A DNA stretch of 64,000 nt, from NCBI GenBank assembly GCA_017534885.1, contig JAFXVR010000065.1:1-64000 (forward strand), written 5' to 3'. Shown here piece by piece: positions 27,112-35,992 of the stretch; positions within the stretch are counted from its first letter, which is position 1; each line of letters starts with the position of its first letter. This DNA comes from Clostridia bacterium. GTDB taxonomy: Bacteria; Bacillota; Clostridia; Christensenellales; Aristaeellaceae. The notes beneath the pieces were generated by a model. The model was given only the letters and a program-made list of their open reading frames with translations. It ran no database searches and was not told where the DNA came from. Both the position numbers and the translations under genes were made by a program.

Positions 27112-27208
27112 TCGGTAAAGTCTTTTGGAAGAGAAGAGGGGGTTTGGGGGAGGAGGGAAACCTTTTCTTCCAAGAAAAGGTTTCCCTTCTCCCCCAATAT
27201 CACCCCCG
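27112..27208. repeat. Intergenic palindromic repeat, copy 2
   Basis: Same plan as the block at 10869-11006: TCTTTTGGAAGAG...GGGGGTTTGGGGG, then a palindrome with 15-bp arms (27158-27188; GGGAAACCTTTTCTT and its complement) and a CCCCCAATAT tail. A short tandem CATCGGTAC/CATCGGTAA lies just before it. It separates ddl from dxs and directly precedes the dxs ribosome-binding site. Confidence 0.65.
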
Positions 27209-27224
27209 GATGAAAGGAAAAGCC

Positions 27225-29114
27225 ATGCGGCTGAGCGAGGTGAAATCGCCCAGGGATCTGGACGGGCTGAGCTATGAAGAGCTGGAGGATCTGGCAAAGC
27301 AGCTGCGGGAGGAGATCGTTTCAACGGTGTCCAAACGCGGCGGCCACCTGGCCTCCAACCTGGGTGTAGTGGAGCTGACCATCGCCCTGCACCGTGTTTT
27401 TAACATGCCCACGGATAAACTGGTGTTCGACGTGGGCCACCAGTGCTATGCCCACAAACTGCTGACCGGCCGTTACAGCCAGTTCCACACACTGCGCTCG
27501 TTCGGAGGCCTGGCGGGCTTCCCCAAGCGGAACGAGAGCGCTTTTGACGTGTACGAAACCGGGCACTCATCCACGGCGATTTCCGCCGCGCTGGGCATGG
27601 CGCGGGCCCGGGATGCCCTGGGCGGGACGGAGCACGTGATTGCCCTGGTGGGGGACGGCGCGCTGACCGGCGGCATGTGCTACGAGGCGCTGAACGACGC
27701 GGGCTCCAACAAGACAAGGCTGATTGTTATCGTCAACGACAATGAGATGTCCATCTCCCAGAACGTGGGCGCCCTGTCCCGGCATCTGACAGACCTGCGG
27801 GTCAGTAAGGGCTGGACAAGCGCGAAAGGACACGTGGTCAGCGGACTGGAGCGCCTGCCGGGTCTTGGCCGTCCGCTGTACCGGGTGATTCACCGGGGTC
27901 TGGGTTTTGTCAAATCCCTGTTCATCGACGAGGGCTTTTTCACCTCCCTGGGCTTCCAGTACTACGGGCCCATCGACGGGCATGACATCCGCAAGCTGGA
28001 GCACACCCTGCAGCGCGCCAGCCAGCTGAAAGGCCCGACGGTCATCCATGTGGCTACCCGCAAGGGCTATGGCTATCAGCCGGCTGAGGACAGGCCCGAG
28101 GCCTTCCACGGCACACCGCCCTTTTATGTGGAGACGGGTGATATGCGCAAGCGTTCCGATCTGCCCTCCTATGGCGATGTCATGGCGGAAGAACTCTGCG
28201 CGCTGATGGGCCAAGACCGCCGGCTGGTGGCGGTGACGGCTGCCATGCTCAGCGGCACAGGTTTGCAGGAGATCGCCAAGCGGCTGCCGGATCGCGTGTA
28301 TGACGTGGGCATTGCTGAGGAGCACGCGGCAAGCATGGCGGCGGGCATGGCGGCCCGGGGGCTGAAGCCCTATTTTGCGGTGTACGCCAGCTTTTTCCAG
28401 CGCGCTTATGATCAGATGATCGAGGACGTGTGCCTTCAGGGCCTGCCGGTGACCTTCCTGATCGACCGGGCCGGGCTGGTGGGCGAGGACGGCGCCACCC
28501 ATCACGGAGTCTTCGACCTGGCCTCCATGCTGCCGGTGCCGGGGCTGACCATCCTCGCGCCCAGGGACATCCATCAGCTGAGAGCCATGCTGCGCTTTTC
28601 CGCGGGCTTTGAGCATCCGCTGGCCATCCGCTACGGGCGTTCCTCCGTCGACCTGAGCGCGCGCTGCCCGGTGAAAGGAGACTATCAGCCCGGCGTGTGG
28701 GAGCGGCTGGAGGAGGGCAATGACTGCGCGATCCTCGCAGTGGGCTCCATGGTGGCGGAAGCCCTGCAGACCCGGGATCTGCTGCTGAAAGAGGGAATAG
28801 AGGCGGCGGTGGTGGACTGCGCTTCCGTCAAGCCCCTGGACGAGACCATGCTGAAGCGCCTGTCCGACCGGCCGCTGGTGACCATGGAGGAGCACCTGCT
28901 CACAGGCGGCTTCGGCCAGTATGTGGGCGCTTTCTGTGCACGGGAAGGCCTGCCGGCGCCCGCGGTCAGCTTCGGCATACCGGAAATGTTTGTGCAGCAC
29001 GGCGGACGGCGTCAGCTGATGCGGTACCTCAGCCTGACGCCGGAGACCATGGCCCGGCGGATCAGCGTGGCGCTCAGGGAGGGCAAATCGAATGGCGGAC
29101 AGGAAACGCGCTGA
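27225..29114 (+). CDS. dxs: 1-deoxy-D-xylulose-5-phosphate synthase
   Basis: First enzyme of the non-mevalonate isoprenoid pathway; condenses pyruvate and glyceraldehyde-3-phosphate using thiamine diphosphate. About 629 residues from MRLSEVKSPRDLDGLSYEELEDLA; an ATG five codons earlier is possible. The TPP-binding run starts GDGALTGGM (about 148) and ends VNDNEMSI. The transketolase-like middle domain has GIAEEHAASMAAGMA (about 362), and the C-terminal domain is complete. It overlaps tlyA by 23 nt. ispA and xseAB, which usually precede dxs in Firmicutes, are absent here. Confidence 0.96.
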   Translation: MRLSEVKSPRDLDGLSYEELEDLAKQLREEIVSTVSKRGGHLASNLGVVELTIALHRVFNMPTDKLVFDVGHQCYAHKLLTGRYSQFHTLRSFGGLAGFPKRNESAFDVYETGHSSTAISAALGMARARDALGGTEHVIALVGDGALTGGMCYEALNDAGSNKTRLIVIVNDNEMSISQNVGALSRHLTDLRVSKGWTSAKGHVVSGLERLPGLGRPLYRVIHRGLGFVKSLFIDEGFFTSLGFQYYGPIDGHDIRKLEHTLQRASQLKGPTVIHVATRKGYGYQPAEDRPEAFHGTPPFYVETGDMRKRSDLPSYGDVMAEELCALMGQDRRLVAVTAAMLSGTGLQEIAKRLPDRVYDVGIAEEHAASMAAGMAARGLKPYFAVYASFFQRAYDQMIEDVCLQGLPVTFLIDRAGLVGEDGATHHGVFDLASMLPVPGLTILAPRDIHQLRAMLRFSAGFEHPLAIRYGRSSVDLSARCPVKGDYQPGVWERLEEGNDCAILAVGSMVAEALQTRDLLLKEGIEAAVVDCASVKPLDETMLKRLSDRPLVTMEEHLLTGGFGQYVGAFCAREGLPAPAVSFGIPEMFVQHGGRRQLMRYLSLTPETMARRISVALREGKSNGGQETR

Positions 29115-29925
29115 CGTGGCGCTGGTGGAGCAGGGCCTCTGCCCCAGCCGGGAGAAAGCGCAGGCGGCCATCATGGCAGGCCTGGCCTATATCGGAGAGC
29201 GGAAGCTGCTCAAGGCCTCCGAGCCTGTGCCGGAGGGCGCGGCGCTGACGCTGCGGGGCAAGAGCAATCCCTATGTGGGCCGGGGCGGGCTGAAGCTGGA
29301 AAAGGCCGTGCGCGTCTTCGGCGCGGAGCTGGCAGGGAAGGTGTGCATGGACATCGGCTGCGCGACGGGCGGCTTCACCGACGTGTGCCTGAAAAACGGG
29401 GCGGCGCATGTGTATGCCATCGACGTGGGCTATGGCCAGTTTGACTGGGGGCTGCGGCAGGACGAGCGGGTGACGCTGATGGAGCGCACCAACGCCCGCA
29501 GTCTGACCCCGGAGATGGTGCCCCTGCATCCCACCGTGACGGTCATGGACGTCAGCTTCATCTCGATCAAGCTGATCCTGCCGGTGGCGGCGGAGATCAT
29601 GGGCAGCGAAGGCGTGTTCTATACGCTCATCAAACCCCAGTTCGAGGCCGGTCGGGGCAAGGTGGGCAAGAACGGCGTGGTGCGGGACGGCAAGGTGCAC
29701 GAGGCTGTGCTGGCGGACATTGCGGACTTTGCGGAACATATCGGCTGGCGGATGTGCGCCCTTGACTTTTCGCCCATCACGGGCCCCAAGGGGAACATTG
29801 AGTTCCTCGCCGAGATCCGCTGCGCCCGGGAGGGCCTGAACCGGGTCGGGGCTGAGGACATCGCGGCTGTGGTACGGACGGCGCATCAGGAGACGGCGAA
29901 GAACGCCCTGCCGTCAGCGGAATAA
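29092..29925 (+). CDS. tlyA: TlyA family rRNA 2'-O-methyltransferase/hemolysin-like protein
   Basis: A 277-residue protein with an N-terminal S4 RNA-binding domain (about 1-62; ADVALVEQGLCPSREKAQAAIMAG) and a FtsJ-type methyltransferase domain (about 62-250). The SAM loop is DIGCATGGFTDV (about 85-96). Catalytic-type K-D-K residues include those in SNPYVGRGGLKLEKA, MDVSFISIKLI and LIKPQFEAGR. In mycobacteria TlyA methylates 16S and 23S rRNA. The start lies inside dxs, implying coupled translation. The dxs-tlyA-nadK-argR-recN order is the Firmicutes norm. Confidence 0.93.
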   Translation: MADRKRADVALVEQGLCPSREKAQAAIMAGLAYIGERKLLKASEPVPEGAALTLRGKSNPYVGRGGLKLEKAVRVFGAELAGKVCMDIGCATGGFTDVCLKNGAAHVYAIDVGYGQFDWGLRQDERVTLMERTNARSLTPEMVPLHPTVTVMDVSFISIKLILPVAAEIMGSEGVFYTLIKPQFEAGRGKVGKNGVVRDGKVHEAVLADIADFAEHIGWRMCALDFSPITGPKGNIEFLAEIRCAREGLNRVGAEDIAAVVRTAHQETAKNALPSAE

Positions 29926-29954
29926 GGCGGAAGAAACGCCCGGGAGGTGTGGGG

Positions 29955-30779
29955 ATGAAGATCGGGCTGGTGATACCCGAAGCCCGGCCGGAAGCGCTGG
30001 TTTACGCGAAGCGCGCGGCGGCTTACCTGGAGCGCAGGGGCGCGGCGGCGCTGTGCGAGGGGAACGCGCTGCCCGGCCTCAGGGCCTTCTCCGAGGAGGA
30101 CAGGCCGGACGCGCTGCTGGCCCTGGGCGGAGACGGCACACTGCTGCGCTGCGTGCGCTGGGCGGTGGCCTGTCACGCGCCCTTGCTGGGCATCAACCTG
30201 GGCAGTCTGGGCTTCCTGACCGAGGAGGAGCCCGAGGAGCTGGAGCACGCCATGGACGCCCTGCTCTCCGGCGCCTATGAAGTGGAGCGCCGCAGCCTGC
30301 TGAAAGCGACGCTGCCGGACGGAGTGTCCTACCTGGCGCTCAACGACGCGGTGGTCAGCCGCAGCGGTTATCCGAGGCTGATCCGGGTGCGCACCCGGGT
30401 GGACGGCGAGATTGCCGGGCAGTACCGGGCGGACGGCCTGATCGTGGCCACGCCCACCGGTTCAACAGGGTATTCCCTGTCCGCGGGCGGGCCCATCGTG
30501 TCCCCGCAGGTGGACTGCATGGTCATCACCCCGGTCTGTGCCCACAGCCTGCAGCATCGGCCGCTGCTGGTGCACGGCAGCGCGGAGGTCAGTTTGGAGC
30601 TCTACGGCGGCAGCGGCATCCGCGCTTCCCTTGAAATCGATGGCCGAACCTGCGCCGAGCTGGTCAGCGGAGACGAGGTCAGCGTGCGCCGGGCGGAGGA
30701 GAACCTGGAGCTGATCCACCTGCACCCGCCGCGCTTCTTTGAGCTGGTGCACCGCAAGCTCTCCGAGTGGGCGACGTGA
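29955..30779 (+). CDS. nadK: NAD kinase
   Basis: Phosphorylates NAD to NADP in the cytosol. The 274-residue protein begins at the ATG 7 nt after GGGAGG; a GTG two codons earlier is less well placed. The diagnostic LGGDGTLLR motif is at about 55-63, INLGSLGFLTE at about 81-91, and the glycine/threonine-rich ATPTGSTGYSLSAGGP at about 161-176. Length is canonical. Confidence 0.95.
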   Translation: MKIGLVIPEARPEALVYAKRAAAYLERRGAAALCEGNALPGLRAFSEEDRPDALLALGGDGTLLRCVRWAVACHAPLLGINLGSLGFLTEEEPEELEHAMDALLSGAYEVERRSLLKATLPDGVSYLALNDAVVSRSGYPRLIRVRTRVDGEIAGQYRADGLIVATPTGSTGYSLSAGGPIVSPQVDCMVITPVCAHSLQHRPLLVHGSAEVSLELYGGSGIRASLEIDGRTCAELVSGDEVSVRRAEENLELIHLHPPRFFELVHRKLSEWAT

Positions 30780-30893
30780 GCGGGCGGCGTTATCGACAGA
30801 CAGTACATCCCGGCTGAGGTCACGGGCTTCAGCCACATGAACAGGCTGAGGAGGACGGAGCGGGGGAAGACATCTCCCGCTTCACCAGATAGG

Positions 30894-31343
30894 ATGAAGA
30901 ACACAAGACAGGCCGTCATCCTGGATATCATCCGGGAAGGTCACATTGAAACCCAGGACGAGCTTTCCGCGGCGCTGCGGGAGCGCGGCATTCAGGTGAC
31001 CCAGGCCACCATATCGAGGGATATCCGGGAAATGCGGCTGATCAAGGTGCTGGGGCCGGGCGGGAATTATGAGTACGCCCTGCCGGAGATCCGGGACGGG
31101 AGCATGGCGGACCGCTTCGGGCGGATGCTGGCGGAAGCGGTGGTCAGCACGGCTTCCTCGGGCAACCTGGTGGTCATCAAAACGCTGTCCGGCTCGGCCA
31201 ATATGGCGGCGGAGGCGGTGGACAGCCTGCACTGGCCCGAGGTGCTGGGCACTCTGGCGGGGGACAACACCATCCTGCTGGTGGCGCGCACGGACGAGGA
31301 GGCCCCGCTGGTGGCCGAGCGGCTGCAGCGGCTGATCCGCTGA
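30894..31343 (+). CDS. argR: Arginine repressor ArgR/AhrC
   Basis: A 149-residue transcription factor controlling arginine metabolism with arginine as co-repressor. The start MKNTRQAVILDIIREG is chosen on family length, although its SD is poor; an in-frame ATG lies 19 codons upstream. The winged-helix part includes QVTQATISRDIREMRLIKV (about 37-55). The C-terminal hexamerisation and arginine-binding domain has GDNTILLVARTDEEAPLVAERL. It lies between nadK and recN as in other Firmicutes. Confidence 0.93.
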   Translation: MKNTRQAVILDIIREGHIETQDELSAALRERGIQVTQATISRDIREMRLIKVLGPGGNYEYALPEIRDGSMADRFGRMLAEAVVSTASSGNLVVIKTLSGSANMAAEAVDSLHWPEVLGTLAGDNTILLVARTDEEAPLVAERLQRLIR

Positions 31344-31360
31344 GAGGGGAGGCGCGGGCC

Positions 31361-33073
31361 ATGCTGCGCAGCTTGAGTATCCGCAATGTGGCGCTGGTGG
31401 AGGAGCTGACGCTGACCTTTGACGCGGGTCTGCACGTGATGACCGGCGAGACCGGCGCGGGCAAGTCCATTGTGGTGGACGCGGTGAGCCTGGTGCTGGG
31501 CGGCCGCGCCGACCGGGAGCTGATCCGCACCGGCACGGACCGGGCCGCGGTGGAGGCCGTGTTTGAGGTGGCCGACGACGACCCCGTCCTGGCCTTTCTC
31601 GCGGAAAAGGAGATCGCCTGCGACGGCCTGGTGACGCTGTACCGGGAGCTGACCCGCGCCGGGCGGAACCTCTGCAGGGTCTGCGGCGTGGTGGTGCCGG
31701 TGACAGTGCTGCGGGAGACCGGGGCGCTGCTGATGGACATCCACGGTCAGCACGAGGCGCAGTTCCTCATGGACGACCGCTTTCACCTGAAATACCTCGA
31801 TGACTCCGGAGACGAGAAGCATCAGGAGCTGCTGGCACAGACGGATGCCGCGTGCCATGCCTTTTTGCAGTGCCACCGCCGCTACGCGAAGCTGGTGCGG
31901 GAGAACAATGAGAAAACCTACCGGATGGAAAGCCTGAAGCGCTCCCTGGCCGAGCTGGACAAGGCGCAGCTGAAGGCAGGCGAGGAGGCCGCGCTGATAA
32001 GGGAGCGGGATCAGGGCCGGCACGCGGAGAAGATTGACCGGGCACTGACCGAGGCGCGGATGCAGCTGGCGGAAGGGGAGGCCAACGCCCTTGACCTCCT
32101 GCGGCCGGCCCGCAGCGCCCTGCAGGGCATCAGCGCCCTGGGGGAGGACTTCGAGCGGCTGTCGGCACGGCTGGAGTCCGCCTATTATGAGCTGGAGGAA
32201 ATCAACTATGAGCTGGCCTCCCTGCAGGAGAAGCAGGACTTCAGCCCCTCGCGGGCCGAGCAGATAGAGAGCCGGCTGGACGTGATCCGGCGGACGCTGC
32301 GCAAGTATGGCGCGACCGAGGAGGAAGCCCTGGCCGAGCAGGAGCGGATGCAGGAGGAATACGACCGCTACGAGTCTATGGACGCCGAAGTGGCCCGCCT
32401 GGCGGCGGAGGATCGCGGCCTGCTGAGCGCCTACCGCGCCCTGGCCCGGCAGCTGACCGAGGCCCGGCGCGCGCTGGCGAAGCGCTTTGAGGAGCGGCTG
32501 ACGGCGCAGCTGAAAGAGCTGGGCATGGAGAAAACCGTGTTTGAAGTGGTCTTCGCGCCGCCGCCCGAGAGCAGACCGCCCATGCCCCAGCCCACCGGCG
32601 ACGACAGCGTGGCCTTCTATATCTCCCCGAACCCGGGCGAACCCCTGAAGCCCCTGAGCAAGATTGCCTCCGGCGGCGAGCTGTCCCGGCTGATGCTGGC
32701 GCTGAAGTCCATCGAGGCTGAGCGCAACGGTGTGGGCAGCATGGTCTTTGACGAGATCGACACGGGCATTTCCGGGCGCATGGCCCAAGTAGTGGCTGAA
32801 AAGATGGCGCTGATCGCCGCCCGCCGCCAGGTCATCTGTGTGACGCACCTGCCGCAGATCGCCGCCATGGCCGACCACCAGCTGCTGGTGGAAAAGCGCG
32901 TGACCGGTGAGAGAACCAACACCACCGTCCGCACCCTGACCCGTGAGGAAAGGGTGGGCGAGGTGGCGAGGATGCTCGGCGGCGCCGACGGCAGCGGCGA
33001 GAGCGCCCGCAGCCACGCGGCGCATATGCTGAGGATGGCAAAGGAAGGGAAGGTGAGAAGAGGGGGAGAGTGA
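31361..33073 (+). CDS. recN: DNA repair protein RecN
   Basis: An SMC-like ATPase of 570 residues that holds broken DNA ends during recombinational repair. Walker A is GETGAGKSI (about 29-37). Coiled-coil arms occupy roughly 150-400. The ABC signature ASGGELSRLMLALK (about 438) and Walker B MVFDEIDTGISG (about 464) close the head. A CVTHLPQIAAMADHQLLV stretch follows. Length is standard. In spore formers spoIVB and spo0A usually come next; here two AT-richer genes do. Confidence 0.96.
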   Translation: MLRSLSIRNVALVEELTLTFDAGLHVMTGETGAGKSIVVDAVSLVLGGRADRELIRTGTDRAAVEAVFEVADDDPVLAFLAEKEIACDGLVTLYRELTRAGRNLCRVCGVVVPVTVLRETGALLMDIHGQHEAQFLMDDRFHLKYLDDSGDEKHQELLAQTDAACHAFLQCHRRYAKLVRENNEKTYRMESLKRSLAELDKAQLKAGEEAALIRERDQGRHAEKIDRALTEARMQLAEGEANALDLLRPARSALQGISALGEDFERLSARLESAYYELEEINYELASLQEKQDFSPSRAEQIESRLDVIRRTLRKYGATEEEALAEQERMQEEYDRYESMDAEVARLAAEDRGLLSAYRALARQLTEARRALAKRFEERLTAQLKELGMEKTVFEVVFAPPPESRPPMPQPTGDDSVAFYISPNPGEPLKPLSKIASGGELSRLMLALKSIEAERNGVGSMVFDEIDTGISGRMAQVVAEKMALIAARRQVICVTHLPQIAAMADHQLLVEKRVTGERTNTTVRTLTREERVGEVARMLGGADGSGESARSHAAHMLRMAKEGKVRRGGE

Positions 33074-33086
33074 AAACAGAAAGAGT

Positions 33087-33536
33087 ATGAAACCAGCAAT
33101 TGTGGAATACAAAGGTATCAGCAATGAAAAATTCACAGCAGGGAAACGATATGAGGCGTTTTTCCTCGAATACTGGGAAGGTGTACGCAACAGCCTGCAT
33201 GTTCGCGGTAACGATGGTCGGGTCACAGACTTTCATCCATTCGAAGACTTCATCGTGATTGCGGACGATGACAACTTGCTTAACAGCTATGAAGCAAGGA
33301 TCAGATGTGTCACTCACAGGCTTGACGGTCTGATAGGCGGCCTGACATATGGAGAGGAATACAAGGCGATCGGCAGGGACAAGGCGGGGCTGTTTCTGGT
33401 GAAAGACGATTCAGCCTGCTGTTACTTTTATGACCCATCAGACTTTATCATCTTGGATGGCCCCCACGGCATTCTTGCCAAAAGAAGCGTCTATTACAGT
33501 TATCATGGCGGAGACGACGAGGTGCGGAAAAACTGA
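33087..33536 (+). CDS. Hypothetical protein with an internal duplication
   Basis: A 149-residue protein I do not recognise. It seems to contain two copies of one unit: GKRYEAFFLEYWEG...DFHPFEDFIVIADDDN (about 19-64) and GEEYKAIGRDKAG...YFYDPSDFIILDGPHG (about 88-130), each ending in a [YF].[PD].[ED]F-I-I/V motif. It has no signal or membrane segment. Codon use is visibly AT-richer than in recN. The SD (AGAAAGAG) is weak. It begins 13 nt after recN and 3 nt before the kinase-like gene, suggesting a two-gene cassette. Confidence 0.65.
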   Translation: MKPAIVEYKGISNEKFTAGKRYEAFFLEYWEGVRNSLHVRGNDGRVTDFHPFEDFIVIADDDNLLNSYEARIRCVTHRLDGLIGGLTYGEEYKAIGRDKAGLFLVKDDSACCYFYDPSDFIILDGPHGILAKRSVYYSYHGGDDEVRKN

Positions 33537-33539
33537 TCC

Positions 33540-34055
33540 ATGGGAATCCTGATTTGCGGACTCAACGGAGCCGGGAAAAGCACACTCGGAAAAAAGCTGG
33601 CCGAACGGATCGACCATCTGTTCATCGACAATGAAGACCTCTATTTTCCGAAAGAAGACGCAGCATATCCTTTTTCCGGTCCAAGAAGCAAAGATGAGGT
33701 CATCCGACTTCTCGAAGAAAAGATTTCGGACAACCCCAGGTTTGTTTTCGCTGCAGTGAAAGGCGACTATGGCGACAGACTGATTGCCTCACTGGACGTG
33801 ATCATATTGGTTGATGTACCGAAGGAAGTCAGATCCCAGCGTGTCCGGAACCGCTCATACTTGAGATTCGGAGAAAGAATCATGCCCGGTGGAGACTTGT
33901 ATGATCAGGAAACGGCCTGGTTTACTTTGACAGACAGGAGACCAGAGAATTACACAGCGAAGTGGCTTGAGACAGTCAATTGCCCGGTTATTCGGATTGA
34001 TGGAACCTTGCCGGTCGAAGAGAACGTTGAATACCTTGTTTCGGTTTTGATTTGA
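33540..34055 (+). CDS. P-loop kinase-like ATPase
   Basis: A 171-residue nucleoside/shikimate-kinase-like protein. The P-loop GLNGAGKST is at about residues 7-15, an LFIDNEDLYFP motif at about 27-37 resembles the acceptor-binding DxD region, and DVIILVDVPKEVRSQRVRNR (about 85-104) gives the Walker B strand and an arginine-bearing lid. It resembles the small AAA/kinase proteins often annotated as shikimate or adenylate kinase-like. The substrate is unknown. Like its neighbour it is AT-richer than the flanks. Confidence 0.7.
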   Translation: MGILICGLNGAGKSTLGKKLAERIDHLFIDNEDLYFPKEDAAYPFSGPRSKDEVIRLLEEKISDNPRFVFAAVKGDYGDRLIASLDVIILVDVPKEVRSQRVRNRSYLRFGERIMPGGDLYDQETAWFTLTDRRPENYTAKWLETVNCPVIRIDGTLPVEENVEYLVSVLI

Positions 34056-34091
34056 TTACACCTGTACGCTCTGTCAGCCGGGGAGGCGCCT

Positions 34092-34979
34092 TCACCCTTT
34101 CCCCTCCCTTCCCCCTGCCCACGAGCTCACCCCCACCGCGACAAACACCACCGCAAAGCCGACGGCCAGCCGGGGCGTCACCTTTTCCCCCATGAACAGC
34201 ACGGCGGATATGACCGCGAAGACGCTCTCGAGGCTCAGCAGGATGCCGGCGGGGGCGGGCGGGGTGCCGGCCTGGCCGATGTTCTGCAGGAGCAGGGCCA
34301 GGCAGGTGGAGAGGATGCTCAGGTAGCCCAGCTCCCAGGCCATGGGCCAGGTGAGGGCGGGGAGGCTTTCGCGGCGGATGAGCGCGCCGGTCCAGCACAG
34401 GGCGGCGGCGCTGACAAACTGCAGCAGGGTCATCAGCAGCGGGTCTTCCTCCCGACCGTAGCGGCTCAGGGAGGTGACCTGCACTGCGAAGATGACGCCG
34501 CAGAGCAGGGACAGGGCGTCGCCCTGGGTGATGGCCGCGCGGCCGTCCGCCTCGCTCAGGGAGATCAGGCCGATGCCCAGCAGGCAGAGCAGGGCGGCGA
34601 TAAAGCTGTTGACGCCGGGACGGCGCTTCATCCAGACCCAGGCCACAAAGGGCACCAGCACGCAGTAGACCGCGGTGAGGAAGGCGTTCTTGCCGGCGGT
34701 GGTCTCCTGCAGACCTAAGGCCTGGATGATGTAGGCCGCGCCGAGGATCAGGCCGCAGCCCAAACCCCGGCGGAGGAGGCGCGGGTTCAAACCGCGTTTC
34801 AGCCGCTTCAGCAGGCAGAGGCCCAGCACCAGCGCCGCGATGGTGAAGCGCAGGGCCAGCAGCAGCAGGGGCGGCATGGTGTCCAGGGCGGATTTCATCA
34901 CTACAAAGGCGATGCCCCAGATCAGGGAGGCCAGTACCAGCGCCAGCCTCGGCCAAAGGCGATTGGTCGCTTTTGTCAT
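34092..34979 (-). CDS. EamA/DMT superfamily transporter
   Basis: A 295-residue membrane protein with about ten hydrophobic helices arranged as two EamA repeats (about 8-140 and 150-290). LVLASLIWGIAFVVMKSAL at the start and ESVFAVISAVLFMGEKVTPR near 258-277 are typical. Relatives export amino acids or metabolites. It overlaps the oppF stop by 4 nt, so it is read with the Opp operon, although a role in peptide use is not implied by the family. Confidence 0.88.
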   Translation of the reverse strand: MTKATNRLWPRLALVLASLIWGIAFVVMKSALDTMPPLLLLALRFTIAALVLGLCLLKRLKRGLNPRLLRRGLGCGLILGAAYIIQALGLQETTAGKNAFLTAVYCVLVPFVAWVWMKRRPGVNSFIAALLCLLGIGLISLSEADGRAAITQGDALSLLCGVIFAVQVTSLSRYGREEDPLLMTLLQFVSAAALCWTGALIRRESLPALTWPMAWELGYLSILSTCLALLLQNIGQAGTPPAPAGILLSLESVFAVISAVLFMGEKVTPRLAVGFAVVFVAVGVSSWAGGREGKG

Positions 34980-35992
34980 TCGTAATCAAAGCCTCTCAGG
35001 CGCATTTCTTCGGCAAAGTGGCAGGCCACCATGCGGCCGTCCACCTCCCGCAGGTCGGGCACTTCCCGGGCGCAGCGCTCCTGACAGTAGCGGCAGCGCT
35101 CGTGGAAATAACAGCCGGAGGGCGGGTTAGCCGGGTTCGGAATCTCGCCCTGGAGGGGAATGCGCTCCATCTGCGCGTCCGGGTCGGCCACGGGCACGGC
35201 GGAGAGCAGGGCCTCGGTGTAGGGATGGCAGGGGCGGGAGAAGAGCTTCTCCGTCTCGCCGAACTCCACCAGGCGGCCCAGGTACATCACGCCCACCTTG
35301 TCGGAGATATGCTCCACCACCGAGAGGTCGTGGCTGATGAAGATGTAGGTCAGATCCAGCTCTTTCTGAAGATCCTTCAGCAGGTTGATGATCTGCGCCT
35401 GAATGGACACGTCTAAGGCGCTGACCGCCTCGTCGCACACGATGACCTGCGGGTTGAGGATCAGGGCGCGGGCCGTGCCGATGCGCTGGCGCTGGCCGCC
35501 GGAGAAGGCGTGGGGATAGCGCTTCAGGTAGGTCGTGTTCAGGCCTACTTTTTTTGCCATCTCAATGACCTTCTGCTCCAGCTCGGCCTTGGGCATCTTC
35601 GGATAATTCGCCCGCAGGGGCTCGCCGATGATGTCGATGACCGTCATGCGCGGGTCCAGGGAGGAGTAGGGATCCTGGAAGATCATCTGGATTTCCTTGC
35701 GGACCTTCTTCATCGACGCCTTGTCCAGCTTGAGGAAATCGCAGGTGACGCCGTCCCGGGAGGTGTAGATGACCTCGCCCTCGCTGGCCTCGATGGCCCG
35801 GACGATGCATCGGCCTAAGGTGGTCTTGCCGCAGCCGGACTCGCCCACAATGCCGATGGTCTCGCCCTTGCGCACATCAAAGGACACGTCCGTCACGGCG
35901 CGCACGCACACGCCCTTGGAGGTGAAGCGCTTCGAGATGTTTTTGACCTGCAGGATCAGCTCCTTGTCCTGCTTTGCTTCCGTTCCGCTCAT
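34976..35992 (-). CDS. oppF: Oligopeptide ABC transporter ATP-binding protein (OppF type)
   Basis: A 338-residue ATPase. Walker A GESGCGKTTLGR (about 54-65), signature FSGGQRQRIGTARAL (about 163), Walker B VIVCDEAVSALD (about 183), followed by an H-loop FISHDL. The C-terminal oligopeptide-type extension holds a cysteine cluster (CYFHERCRYCQERC and a later Cys), a feature of Opp/Dpp ATPases. It overlaps oppD by 4 nt and forms the expected heterodimer with it. Confidence 0.94.
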   Translation of the reverse strand: MSGTEAKQDKELILQVKNISKRFTSKGVCVRAVTDVSFDVRKGETIGIVGESGCGKTTLGRCIVRAIEASEGEVIYTSRDGVTCDFLKLDKASMKKVRKEIQMIFQDPYSSLDPRMTVIDIIGEPLRANYPKMPKAELEQKVIEMAKKVGLNTTYLKRYPHAFSGGQRQRIGTARALILNPQVIVCDEAVSALDVSIQAQIINLLKDLQKELDLTYIFISHDLSVVEHISDKVGVMYLGRLVEFGETEKLFSRPCHPYTEALLSAVPVADPDAQMERIPLQGEIPNPANPPSGCYFHERCRYCQERCAREVPDLREVDGRMVACHFAEEMRLRGFDYE

